Shown: in pieces, positions 45,921 to 55,225 of the stretch
How the letters are laid out: the number at the start of each line of letters is the position of its first letter
How positions within the stretch are numbered: the stretch's first letter is position 1
DNA from: Fodinibacter sp963833495
GTDB lineage: Bacteria; Actinomycetota; Actinomycetes; Actinomycetales; Dermatophilaceae
Assembly (NCBI GenBank): GCA_963833495.1
Contig: CAWHYJ010000001.1
Span: 1-64,000 of the forward strand
DNA length: 64,000 bases
Reading direction: 5' to 3'
Program-made: the position numbers and the translations under genes
Notes under the pieces: model-generated
Databases searched by the model: none
Told to the model about the DNA's origin: nothing
The model's input: only the letters and a program-made list of their open reading frames with translations

Positions 45921-46799
45921 ATGACCGACGGCCCGGACGTCCCGCTGCTCGGGGCGGCCGAGATCCGCGCCCTGGCGGCGCAGCACGGCATCCGGCCCAC
46001 GAAGCAGTGGGGGCAGAACTTCGTCGTCGACGGCAACACCGTGCGCCGCATCGTGCGGGTCGCGGGCGTCGGCGCCGACGACACCGTGGTCGAGGTCGGC
46101 CCCGGCCTGGGGTCGCTCACCCTGGCCCTGCTGCCGGTGGTCGACCGGGTGGTCGCCGTCGAGGTCGACCCGGTGCTCGCCGCCGCGCTGCCCGACACTG
46201 TCGCGGCGCACGCACCGGCGCTGGCCGGCCGGCTCGAGGTCGTGCAGGCCGACGCGCTCGCGCTGAGCTCGCTGCCCGGCCCGCCGCCCACGGCGCTCGT
46301 GGCCAACCTGCCCTACAACGTGTCGGTGCCCGTGGTGCTGCGCTTCCTCGAGCTCTTCCCGCACCTGCGCACCATCCTGGTGATGGTGCAGATGGAGGTC
46401 GCCGAGCGCCTGGCGGCACCGCCGGGGTCGCGCACCTACGGCGTGCCGAGCGTCAAGGCGGCCTGGTACGCCGACGTGCGCCTCGCCGGGTCGGTGTCGC
46501 GCAGCGTCTTCTGGCCGGTGCCCAACGTCGACTCCGGGCTGGTCATGCTCAGCCGCCGCGAGCCGCCGTCGACGACCGCCACCCGCGAGCAGGTCTTCGC
46601 CTGCGTCGACGCGGCGTTCGCGCAGCGCCGCAAGACCCTGCGGGCGGCGCTGGCCGGCTGGGCCGGCTCGCCCGCCCAGGCCGAGGAGGCGCTGGTGGCG
46701 GCGGGCGTCGACCCCCGCACCCGCGGTGAGCAGCTCGACGTCGCGGCCTTCGCGGCCATCGCCTCCGCCCGCTCGACGGCACGGGCCGAGCGCGCCTGA
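45921..46799 (+). CDS. rsmA: 16S rRNA dimethyladenosine transferase RsmA (KsgA)
   Basis: The 292-residue protein has the RsmA motifs KQWGQNFVVDGNTVRRIV, VVEVGPGLGSLTLALL (SAM motif I), VEVDPVLA, a DALAL acidic motif, NLPYNVSVPVVLRFLE (catalytic NLPY) and the C-terminal helical domain with QRRKTLRAAL. It dimethylates A1518 and A1519 of 16S rRNA during 30S assembly. It lies directly after rpf and before ispE, the usual actinobacterial order. Confidence 0.96.
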   Translation: MTDGPDVPLLGAAEIRALAAQHGIRPTKQWGQNFVVDGNTVRRIVRVAGVGADDTVVEVGPGLGSLTLALLPVVDRVVAVEVDPVLAAALPDTVAAHAPALAGRLEVVQADALALSSLPGPPPTALVANLPYNVSVPVVLRFLELFPHLRTILVMVQMEVAERLAAPPGSRTYGVPSVKAAWYADVRLAGSVSRSVFWPVPNVDSGLVMLSRREPPSTTATREQVFACVDAAFAQRRKTLRAALAGWAGSPAQAEEALVAAGVDPRTRGEQLDVAAFAAIASARSTARAERA

Positions 46800-46828
46800 G
46801 CAGCAGCTCGTCTGACTAGGGTGGTCGC

Positions 46829-47757
46829 ATGACCGCAGCCCCCATCGTGCCCGGCCCGGTGACCGTGCGCGTTCCGGCCAAGGTCAACCTCGAGCTGCTC
46901 GTCGGTCCACGCCGGGCCGACGGCTACCACGGCCTGTCGACCGTGTTCCACGCGGTGAGCCTCTACGACGACATCACCGTCTCGGTCGCCGACGAGTGGG
47001 GGGTCAGTGTCAGCGGCCCGCTGGCGGACGGTGTGCCCGAGGACGGCGACAACCTCGCGATGCGTGCCGCCCGCCTGGTGCAGGCTCGCTTCGACGTCGA
47101 GCCCGTGCACATCTCCATCCGCAAGGGCATCCCGGTGAGCGGGGGCATGGCGGGCGGGTCGGCGGATGCCGCGGCCACCCTCGTCGCGCTCGACCACCTG
47201 TGGGGCCTCGACCTCGACCGCGAGGAGGTCGAGGAGCTCGGCGCCGACCTCGGCAGCGACGTGCCGTTCCTCGTGGCCGGCGGCACCGCCATGGGCAGCG
47301 GCCGCGGCGAGATGCTCGCACCGGTGCTGGCCCGCGGCACCTACCACTGGGTCTTCGCCCTCGCCGAGGGAGGTCTGTCCACGCCCGCGGTGTATGCCGA
47401 GTGCGACCGGCTGCGCGGCGAGGCCGATGTCCCCGAGCCGGTGGCCACGCCGGCCCTGATGAGCGCGCTGCGCAGCGGCGACCCGCGCGAGCTCGCCCCA
47501 CAGCTCTCCAACGACCTGCAGGAGGCCGCGGTCTCGCTGCGTCCCGACCTGGGTGAGGTGCTGGCGGCCGGCATGGAGTACGGAGCCCTCGGTGGCATCG
47601 TCTCCGGCTCCGGCCCGACCACCGCCTTCCTCGTCGAGGACAACGAGGCCGGCATCGACCTCGCCGTGGCGCTCACCGCCAGCGGGGTGGTGCGCGACGT
47701 GCGGCGGGCCAGCGGGCCGGTGCACGGTGCGCACGTGATCCACCACCGGGTCGACTA

Positions 47758-47758
<1 letters not shown>
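46829..47758 (+). CDS. ispE: 4-diphosphocytidyl-2-C-methyl-D-erythritol kinase
   Basis: This 309-residue GHMP kinase has VRVPAKVNLELLVGPRRADGYH at the N-terminus, the ATP loop PVSGGMAGGSADAAATL (about residues 102-118) and the GGIVSGSGPTTAFLV motif near the C-terminus. It phosphorylates CDP-methylerythritol in the non-mevalonate isoprenoid pathway, feeding polyprenyl lipids and menaquinone. It follows rsmA by 29 bp, and its stop overlaps the ABC-F start. Confidence 0.96.
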
Positions 47759-49599
<1,841 letters not shown>

Positions 49600-49686
49600 G
49601 GCTCGTCGGTGGCAGCCGGTGCCGGGTTCCAGGTGACGTTCGACCGCGTGGTTTCAGCGGATCACCTCAAATGCGTCGGATGCCGG

Positions 49687-50184
49687 TCAGGCCTCGCGCT
49701 CGAACGGGCGGAGCAGGCGCCGCAGGAGCGCGGCCAGCTCGTCGCGCTCGGCGGTGCCGAGCTCACCGAGGAGCTCGTGCTCGTGGGCCAGCAGGTCTGA
49801 CAGCGCCGAGTCGACCACGGCCATGCCGTCGGGGGTGAGCCGCACGATGACGCCCCGCCGGTCGGTGGGGTCGGGCTCGCGCTCGACCCAGCCGCGGGCG
49901 ACCAGCCGGTCGACCCGGTTGGTCATCGTGCCGCTGGTGACCAGGGTCTCGGTGACGAGCTGGCCGGGGCTGAGCTCGTAGGGTGTTCCGGCGCGGCGCA
50001 AGGCGGACAGCACGTCGAACTCCCAGCCGTCGAGGCCCTTCTGCGCGAAGGCGGCGCCGCGCACCCGGTCGAGGCGCCGGGCCAGCCGGGAGAGGCGGGA
50101 GAGCACCTCGAGCGGGCTGACGTCGAGGTCGGGCCGCTCCCGCCGCCACGCGGAGACGATACGGTCGACATCGTCAGCGGGCAT
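49687..50184 (-). CDS. MarR-family transcriptional regulator
   Basis: The 165-residue protein has a winged-helix core (about 50-120: WEFDVLSALRRAGTPYELSPGQLVTETLVTSGTMTNRVDRLVARGWVEREPDPTDRR) flanked by dimerisation helices, the standard MarR layout. It is divergent from the methyltransferase gene, with a perfect palindrome in the 63-bp gap. It probably represses itself and perhaps its neighbour in response to a small aromatic or oxidative signal; the ligand is unknown. Confidence 0.93.
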   Translation of the reverse strand: MPADDVDRIVSAWRRERPDLDVSPLEVLSRLSRLARRLDRVRGAAFAQKGLDGWEFDVLSALRRAGTPYELSPGQLVTETLVTSGTMTNRVDRLVARGWVEREPDPTDRRGVIVRLTPDGMAVVDSALSDLLAHEHELLGELGTAERDELAALLRRLLRPFEREA

Positions 50185-50202
50185 GAGCAGATTCTACTGC
50201 CC

Positions 50203-50217
50203 ATCAAGTTTCTTGAC
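50203..50217. promoter_or_regulatory. Candidate MarR operator
   Basis: TCAAG-TTT-CTTGA (50204-50216) is a perfect palindrome of MarR-box size, placed between the divergent MarR and methyltransferase starts, 19 bases from the MarR start. Confidence 0.6.
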
Positions 50218-50247
50218 GTCGAGACAGCGGCGTCCCGGGAGGACGAC

Positions 50248-51081
50248 ATGCGCGAGCACGCCAGCTGGGACCCCACGGCCTACGGCAGGTTCGCCGGGGA
50301 GCGCAGCCGGCCGTTCGCCGACCTGGTGGCACAGGTGCGCACCGACGATCCGAAGCTCGTCGTCGACCTCGGCTGCGGCCACGGCCCGCCGACCCTGACG
50401 CTCGCTGCGCTGTGGCCCGACGCGCGCGTCGTCGGCGTCGACTCCTCGGAGTCGATGCTCGAGTCGGCCCGCGAGCTGGACTCCGGCGACCGCGTCGAGT
50501 GGGTGCAGGCCGACCTGCGCGAGTGGGACCCCGCCTCGCTCGGCCAGGCCGCCGACGTCATCGTCACCAGCTCGACCCTGCAGTGGGTGCCGGGGCACCT
50601 CGACCTGCTCGACGCATGGGTCGGGGCCCTGGCCGACGGTGGCTGGTTCGCCCTGCAGGTGCCGGGCAACTTCGACGCTCCGAGCCACCGGCTGATGCGC
50701 GAGACCGCCGAGCACCATGAGCGAGCCGGCGAGCTCAGCGCGGCGCTCGACCTGCCGGCGGTCGGCGAGCCTGCGACCTACCTGCGCTACCTCAGCCGGC
50801 TCGGCTGCGACGTCGACGCGTGGGAGACCAGCTACCTGCACGTGCTCGACCCCGAGGCCGAGGACGAGAACCCGGTGCTGAGCTGGGTTGCTGCGACGGG
50901 GTTGCGGCCCGTGCTCGAGATCCTCACCGACGACGACGAGCGCGCCGCGTTCATCGACCCGTATGCCGCAGCCCTGCTCGACGCCTACCCGCGTTCGTCG
51001 GCCGGGGTGCTCTTCCCGTTCCGCCGCGTCTTCGCCGTGGCGCGAAAGGTCCGGTCGGCCACGATGTCGACCGCGCGCTGA
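50248..51081 (+). CDS. Trans-aconitate 2-methyltransferase-like SAM methyltransferase
   Basis: The 277-residue protein matches the Tam family: WDPTAYGRFAGERSRPFADL at the N-terminus, SAM motif VVDLGCGHGPPTLTLA (about 38-53), VGVDSSESML, the post-I acid, SSTLQWVPGHLDLL and QVPGNFDAPSH. Tam methylates trans-aconitate, a by-product that inhibits aconitase. The gene is divergent from MarR and may be its target. Confidence 0.88.
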   Translation: MREHASWDPTAYGRFAGERSRPFADLVAQVRTDDPKLVVDLGCGHGPPTLTLAALWPDARVVGVDSSESMLESARELDSGDRVEWVQADLREWDPASLGQAADVIVTSSTLQWVPGHLDLLDAWVGALADGGWFALQVPGNFDAPSHRLMRETAEHHERAGELSAALDLPAVGEPATYLRYLSRLGCDVDAWETSYLHVLDPEAEDENPVLSWVAATGLRPVLEILTDDDERAAFIDPYAAALLDAYPRSSAGVLFPFRRVFAVARKVRSATMSTAR

Positions 51082-51385
51082 GCGCCCCGACGCCATCAGG
51101 CTCGACAAGGGTTGGCCGAAGACACAGCCGGTTGGTGGAGCTGTTCGTCGGTCGAAAATGCAGCTCGGCGCAATTTCATCATTCGACAAACATTCAGTGA
51201 TTTCGTGAATCGGGTCGCGCGAGAGCGTTTTTCGGTGCATTAACGACCCGCTTGCCGGTCTGCACGCTCGCGGGTTTGCCGACCAAACACACGGAACAAC
51301 TTGAACAACTCTTTGCAATCGCTTCGTTGACTCACCGACCTCACGGGTGAAAACTCCTCTCACAGTTTCTGACCGGGGGGTCTTC
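51082..51385 (+). other. AT-rich leader upstream of the toxin gene
   Basis: No ORF is convincing. The stretch 51160-51345 is clearly poorer in GC than the neighbourhood (for example AATTTCATCATTCGACAAAC and AACAACTTGAACAACTCTTTG). A TTGACT near 51327 could be a -35 box. The changed base composition suggests that this segment and the toxin 5' end came by transfer. Confidence 0.5.
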
Positions 51386-51934
51386 ATGCGTGTTGTCCGA
51401 TGTGTTCTCGGGACCATTGTGACGTTCGCCCTCGTGGTGATCGGGTCGGTCTCGGTCGGGGTGATTCCCCAGGCTCGAGCCGCGACGACACCCGTGACCA
51501 TCGAGCCGCCCACCCTCGTGCGCGCCGCCGGGGCGCTCGTGTCATGGAGCCGGGTGAGCCTCGCCTCGGGGCAGACCTTCCAGTCGTACACCGTGCATCG
51601 GCTGACTCCGGGGCCAAGCCGGTGCGGCAGGGGACAAGCGGGCGAGAACGCGGTGCGCGCCCAGCACGACATCGGCGACCGCGCGCCCTACACGGGAGCG
51701 AGCGGGAAGGACCGAATCAGCGACGGTACGACCCCAACGGTGCTGAGCGAGGTCAAGAACGTGAAACGACAGGGGTACACGCAGCAGATCAAGGACGCGG
51801 TGCAGTATGCAAAGGACTCGGACCGGCGATTCGACCTATACGTTCGATCGGACACCCACCTGACCGAACCACTCACCGATGCGATCAGGGCCGGTGATTA
51901 CACATCAACACGATTCCAGGGATGTGAAGAATGA
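51386..51934 (+). CDS. Secreted mini-toxin: signal peptide plus Tox-REase-7-like nuclease domain
   Basis: The ATG at 51386 after GGGGGG gives 182 residues. Residues 1-32 are a signal peptide (cleavage about ARA-A). Residues 33-75 (TPVTIEPPTLVRAAGALVSW) resemble the first segment of large actinobacterial RHS/wall proteins. Residues 85-180 have the polymorphic-toxin restriction-endonuclease pattern: AGENAVRAQHDIG, Asp113 in RISDG, then Glu122-Val-Lys124 in SEVKNVK and FDLYVRSDT, the last strand-loop. A thousand or more residues usually between these parts are absent. The next gene overlaps by ATGA and is the probable immunity protein. A nuclease toxin against competitors is inferred. Confidence 0.72.
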   Translation: MRVVRCVLGTIVTFALVVIGSVSVGVIPQARAATTPVTIEPPTLVRAAGALVSWSRVSLASGQTFQSYTVHRLTPGPSRCGRGQAGENAVRAQHDIGDRAPYTGASGKDRISDGTTPTVLSEVKNVKRQGYTQQIKDAVQYAKDSDRRFDLYVRSDTHLTEPLTDAIRAGDYTSTRFQGCEE

Positions 51935-52473
51935 AGGCATCTGAGGCGGTGGAGGAAGCGAAGGCGGAGGGACGCCACGTCGACCCCAGGCCCGCGGGCT
52001 CGACGGAGGTCTCCGACGAGGAGCGCCCTATCGTCGACGACTTGCGCGCCATCGGGGTCGAGGTCACCGGCGTGCACCAGATCCGCAACAAGGCAGACCA
52101 GTACCCGGGTATGCGGGACGTGCTGTTCGAGCACCTGAGTCGCGGCGACTACTCGGACAACGTCCGTGCGGCGATGGCGGGGGCGCTGGGTGGCAAGAAG
52201 ATCGGCAGTGGTTTCGCCCGGCTGGTCGAGCTCTACCGCAGTGAGGCGGTGGGGCACGTGAAGGAGCAGTACGCGGACTCCATCGCCCGCTGTGGACCAG
52301 AGCATCTGGAGGACGTCATCGAGCTGATTCGCGACCAGGCCCTCGGGCGTAGCAGGGTCCAGCTCGTCAAGGGGCTGACGAGGTCGAAGAAGCCCGAAGC
52401 GAAGCAGACCCTGCGCGACCTGAGGAACGACCCCGACCTGAAGGTGGAGATCGGCCGACGGCTCAAGGACTGA
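51931..52473 (+). CDS. Probable immunity protein, helical-repeat type
   Basis: The ATG overlaps the toxin stop (ATGA), the usual spacing for toxin-immunity pairs. The 180-residue soluble protein has no signal peptide and no enzyme motif. It begins acidic (MKASEAVEEAKAEG), and residues about 60-170 form short amphipathic helix pairs resembling HEAT repeats (VRAAMAGALGGKKIGSGFARLVELYRSEAVGHVKEQYADSIARC, then LEDVIELIRDQALG). This looks like a cytoplasmic binder that could block the nuclease. The family is not recognised; the assignment rests on position. Confidence 0.65.
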   Translation: MKASEAVEEAKAEGRHVDPRPAGSTEVSDEERPIVDDLRAIGVEVTGVHQIRNKADQYPGMRDVLFEHLSRGDYSDNVRAAMAGALGGKKIGSGFARLVELYRSEAVGHVKEQYADSIARCGPEHLEDVIELIRDQALGRSRVQLVKGLTRSKKPEAKQTLRDLRNDPDLKVEIGRRLKD

Positions 52474-52537
52474 CTGCCCACCCGCTGGCGCCGCGCCCGG
52501 CTCGCAAGCGCCCGGATCGGCCTCGGCACCCAGCCGG

Positions 52538-53188
52538 TCAGGCCTTGTCCGTCGTGAGCGTCGGCTTGGACTCCAGCCCGGTGAGGCCGTTCCACGCCAG
52601 GTTGACCACGTGTGCGGCCACCTCGTGCTTCTTGAACTTGCGCGAGTTGAGCCACCACTGACCGGTCAGCGCGATCATGCCGACCAGCATCTGCGCATAC
52701 ATCGGCGCGGCCTTGGGGTCGAGCTTGTGGCTCTTGAACTCCGCCGCGAGGATGTGCTCGACTTGGCTGGCGATGTCGCTCATCAGGCTCGCGAACGAGC
52801 CGGTGGCCTGGCCGGCCGGGCTGTCGCGCACAAGGATCCGGAAGCCGTCGGTCGAGGTCTCGACGTAGCCCAGCAGCGCCAGCGCGGCCCGCTCGATGAT
52901 CTCGCGGGACGTGCCGCCCGAGGTCAGCGCGCCCTGCACCGAGGCGAGCAGGCTCTCGATCTCGCGGTCGACGACCACCGCGTAGAGCCCCTCCTTGCCG
53001 CCGAAGTGCTCGTAGACCACCGGCTTGCTCACCCCGGCGGACGCGGCGATCTCCTCGACCGTCGCCCCCTCGAACCCCTTGTCGGCGAAGTGCTTGCGGC
53101 CGATGCCGATCAGCTGCTCGCGCCGCTCACGACCCGTCATGCGGGACCGGGCGGCGCGGGAGGGCTTGTCTGTCGAAGGGTCGCTCAC
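52538..53188 (-). CDS. TetR-family transcriptional regulator
   Basis: A GTG at 53188 was chosen because the conserved domain starts soon after (RMTGRERREQLIGIGRKHFADKGFEGATVEEIAASAGVSKPVVYEHFGGKEGLYAVVV, residues about 15-75). A longer form from 53236 cannot be excluded. The C-terminal domain (about 90-200) has the TetR_C helices with a QWWLNSRKFKKHEVAAHVVNLAWNGL end common in actinobacterial TetRs near envelope or lipid genes. The gene is convergent with the immunity gene; its targets are unknown. Confidence 0.88.
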   Translation of the reverse strand: MSDPSTDKPSRAARSRMTGRERREQLIGIGRKHFADKGFEGATVEEIAASAGVSKPVVYEHFGGKEGLYAVVVDREIESLLASVQGALTSGGTSREIIERAALALLGYVETSTDGFRILVRDSPAGQATGSFASLMSDIASQVEHILAAEFKSHKLDPKAAPMYAQMLVGMIALTGQWWLNSRKFKKHEVAAHVVNLAWNGLTGLESKPTLTTDKA

Positions 53189-53319
53189 CAGGCCATTGTG
53201 CCCGGATGCCGGTGCCGACCGCCCACGCTCGGGCACCCGGGGCGGCGCAGGCGCGCGTCGCGCGGCTCGTTCGGTCCACTACCCTCGCCGGTATGCCGTG
53301 TGTTCAGCGCGCGCGGCGG

Positions 53320-53398
53320 TCCCCGGTTGGTCTGCTGGCAGGGCCCGCCTGACTTTGAATCAGGACAAGCGACGTAGGTTCGATTCCTACCCGGGGAG
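53320..53398 (+). tRNA. tRNA-like gene, anticodon TTG (tRNA-Gln?), atypical
   Basis: Acceptor TCCCCGG pairs with CCGGGGA. The anticodon stem CCTGA/TCAGG encloses CTTTGAA (anticodon TTG, codon CAA), and the T arm is GTAGG-TTCGATT-CCTAC. The D arm is irregular (one or two extra bases, no A14) and the variable region is nine bases, making it 79 nt long. No CCA is encoded. Gln is the anticodon reading; a degenerate or special tRNA is possible. Confidence 0.6.
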
Positions 53399-53414
53399 CT
53401 CGAAACGGCCGGAC

Positions 53415-54452
53415 TCACGCGGCGCCCGCTCCTGCACCTGCGGGGAGCACGAGCGTGATCACGGCGCCGCCCTCGGGCGCGTTGGCGGCGCTCACTCGCC
53501 CGTGGTGTGCCTCGGCGACCGCCCGGACGATGGCCAGGCCGAGGCCGGTGCCGGCGTGGGGACCGGAACTGTGGAACTGCTCGAAGACCAGGGGCAGGTG
53601 ACCGGCGGCGATCCCCATCCCGTCGTCGACGACCTCGACGAACACCTCGCCTGCAGCGGTGAGCCCGCGGAGCACGATCGAGCCGTCCTCGTCGGTGTGA
53701 CGGACCGCGTTCTCGACGGCACTGTCGATCGCGACCTCCAGCCGTGACGGGTCGGCCCACACGCGCAGGGTGGGGCAGTCGACGCTCCAGCGCCGGCCAG
53801 GGGCGCCCGCGCGCCACCTCCGGGCGGTCCGCTCGAGCAGGGCTGCCAGGTCCACCTCCTCGGCGTGGATCGAGTCCTCGTCGGATTGTGCCAGCGCGAG
53901 CAGGCGGGCGGCGATGCACTCAAGCTTGTCGAGCTCGTCGAGGACGACCTCGATGTCCTCGACACCTTCGGGATCCTGCTGCTTCCCGCCGAGTAGCTCG
54001 GTGAAGCCGCGCGCGACCGTGATGGGCGTGCGTAGCTCGTGGGAGGCAAACCGGACGAACCGCCGCTGGCGCTCGCGGGCCTGGCGCTCGCTCTCGGCGA
54101 GCCGGTGGGCATCGGCCGCCGCAGCCATCCGGCGTCTGACGTGCCAGACCATGACGAGGAAGAGCAGCGCCATCAACGGGATCTCGGTGGTCTCTTCCCA
54201 GCCGATCACACCGTTGCGCGCGCGCACCACGAGCGGCACCCCGGTCACCACGGTCACGGCGAGGCAGGTCAGCCACATCATCCTCAGTGACCAAGGTCGT
54301 AGCCCGTAGACGACGGCGGTGCTGACCCAGACGAAGTGGAAGGGAATCGTCTCGGCCCCGACCACGACGTACATCAGGGCGGCGTTGATCCCGGCGAAAA
54401 CGCCCCAAGCAGGCAGCAGCAGTCGCTCACGCGCTGAAGCAGTAGCCCACAT
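53415..54452 (-). CDS. Sensor histidine kinase, membrane-bound
   Basis: The ATG at 54452 overlaps the end of the response-regulator gene by 26 nt. The 345-residue protein has about four membrane helices (11-30, 40-50, 58-77, 90-106), a HisKA domain with phospho-accepting His138 (RFASHELRTPITVARG) and a HATPase_c domain (ENAVRHTDEDG, DDGMGI, GTGLGLAIV). There is no PAS domain and almost no extracytoplasmic loop, so it may sense the membrane or ions via its helices. With the regulator and the multicopper oxidase it suggests copper or redox sensing. Confidence 0.92.
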   Translation of the reverse strand: MWATASARERLLLPAWGVFAGINAALMYVVVGAETIPFHFVWVSTAVVYGLRPWSLRMMWLTCLAVTVVTGVPLVVRARNGVIGWEETTEIPLMALLFLVMVWHVRRRMAAAADAHRLAESERQARERQRRFVRFASHELRTPITVARGFTELLGGKQQDPEGVEDIEVVLDELDKLECIAARLLALAQSDEDSIHAEEVDLAALLERTARRWRAGAPGRRWSVDCPTLRVWADPSRLEVAIDSAVENAVRHTDEDGSIVLRGLTAAGEVFVEVVDDGMGIAAGHLPLVFEQFHSSGPHAGTGLGLAIVRAVAEAHHGRVSAANAPEGGAVITLVLPAGAGAGAA

Positions 54453-55089
54453 TGCGCACCGTCTCGATGTGCCATCGGTCGATCTTCGCGCGGAGACGTC
54501 CGACGTAGACCTCGAGGACGTTGCTACCGGGGTCAAAGCAGAAGCCCCATACGTCTGACAACAGCTCGTCACGCGTGCACACCTCACCCGCCCGCTGCAT
54601 CAGGTGCTGGAGCAGGATGAACTCCCGTTGCGACATCGTCGTCGAGCGAGGGCCGTCGTGGAGGACACGGCGTTGGAGGTCGAGCCGCATCGTGCCGACC
54701 TCCAGCCAGCGGGACGGCGCTGCAGCGGGAGCCTGCGCCAGCCGGGAGTCGACCCGGGCCAGGAGCTCAGCCACGGCGAAGGGCTTGGCCAGGTAGTCGG
54801 CCGCGCCGGCCCGTAGGCACTGCACCCGCGACTCGACGTCGCCCACCGCGGACAGGACCAGGACCCGCGCCCGGCTGTCCTGCGCCAGCAGCTCCCGGAG
54901 CACGGCGTGCCCGTCGATCCCGGGAAGCAGCAGGTCGAGGATGATCAGGTCGAAGTCGAGGCCCGCCGCCTTCAGCAGGGCCTCCTCACCGGTCCTCGCG
55001 GTCTCGACGACATGCCCCTGCGACTCCAGCGCGCGAGAGACAAACCGCGCGATCCGCGGCTCGTCATCGACCACGAGCAGATGTGCCAC
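54427..55089 (-). CDS. OmpR-family response regulator
   Basis: The GTG at 55089 follows an AAGGAGG site. The 220-residue protein has a receiver domain with acidic pair Asp8-Asp9, phospho-acceptor Asp52 (IILDLLLPG) and Lys in YLAKPFA, and a C-terminal winged-helix DNA-binding domain (TMSQREFILLQHLMQRAGEVCTRDEL; VYVGRLRAKID). It pairs with the kinase that overlaps its 3' end. The oxidase gene lies 136 bp upstream on the same strand, separated by a terminator. Confidence 0.95.
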   Translation of the reverse strand: MAHLLVVDDEPRIARFVSRALESQGHVVETARTGEEALLKAAGLDFDLIILDLLLPGIDGHAVLRELLAQDSRARVLVLSAVGDVESRVQCLRAGAADYLAKPFAVAELLARVDSRLAQAPAAAPSRWLEVGTMRLDLQRRVLHDGPRSTTMSQREFILLQHLMQRAGEVCTRDELLSDVWGFCFDPGSNVLEVYVGRLRAKIDRWHIETVRNVGYCFSA

Positions 55090-55178
55090 AGGCTCCTCCT
55101 TGGAGGTCACTGTGGAGGAGCCACCTTCGGAATACCTTTGAGTACCCGGGTGTGCTGGGAAACTTGCGGCCATCGCAA

Positions 55179-55207
55179 CGGGCCGGGTGCACAACGCACC
55201 CGGCCCG
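55179..55207 (-). terminator. Terminator of the multicopper oxidase gene
   Basis: A perfect 12-bp stem, CGGGCCGGGTGC (55179-55190) with GCACCCGGCCCG (55196-55207), loop ACAAC. It lies 19 bases downstream of the oxidase stop codon (minus strand). Confidence 0.85.
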
Positions 55208-55225
55208 CCCCCTTACGTGTGGCGC

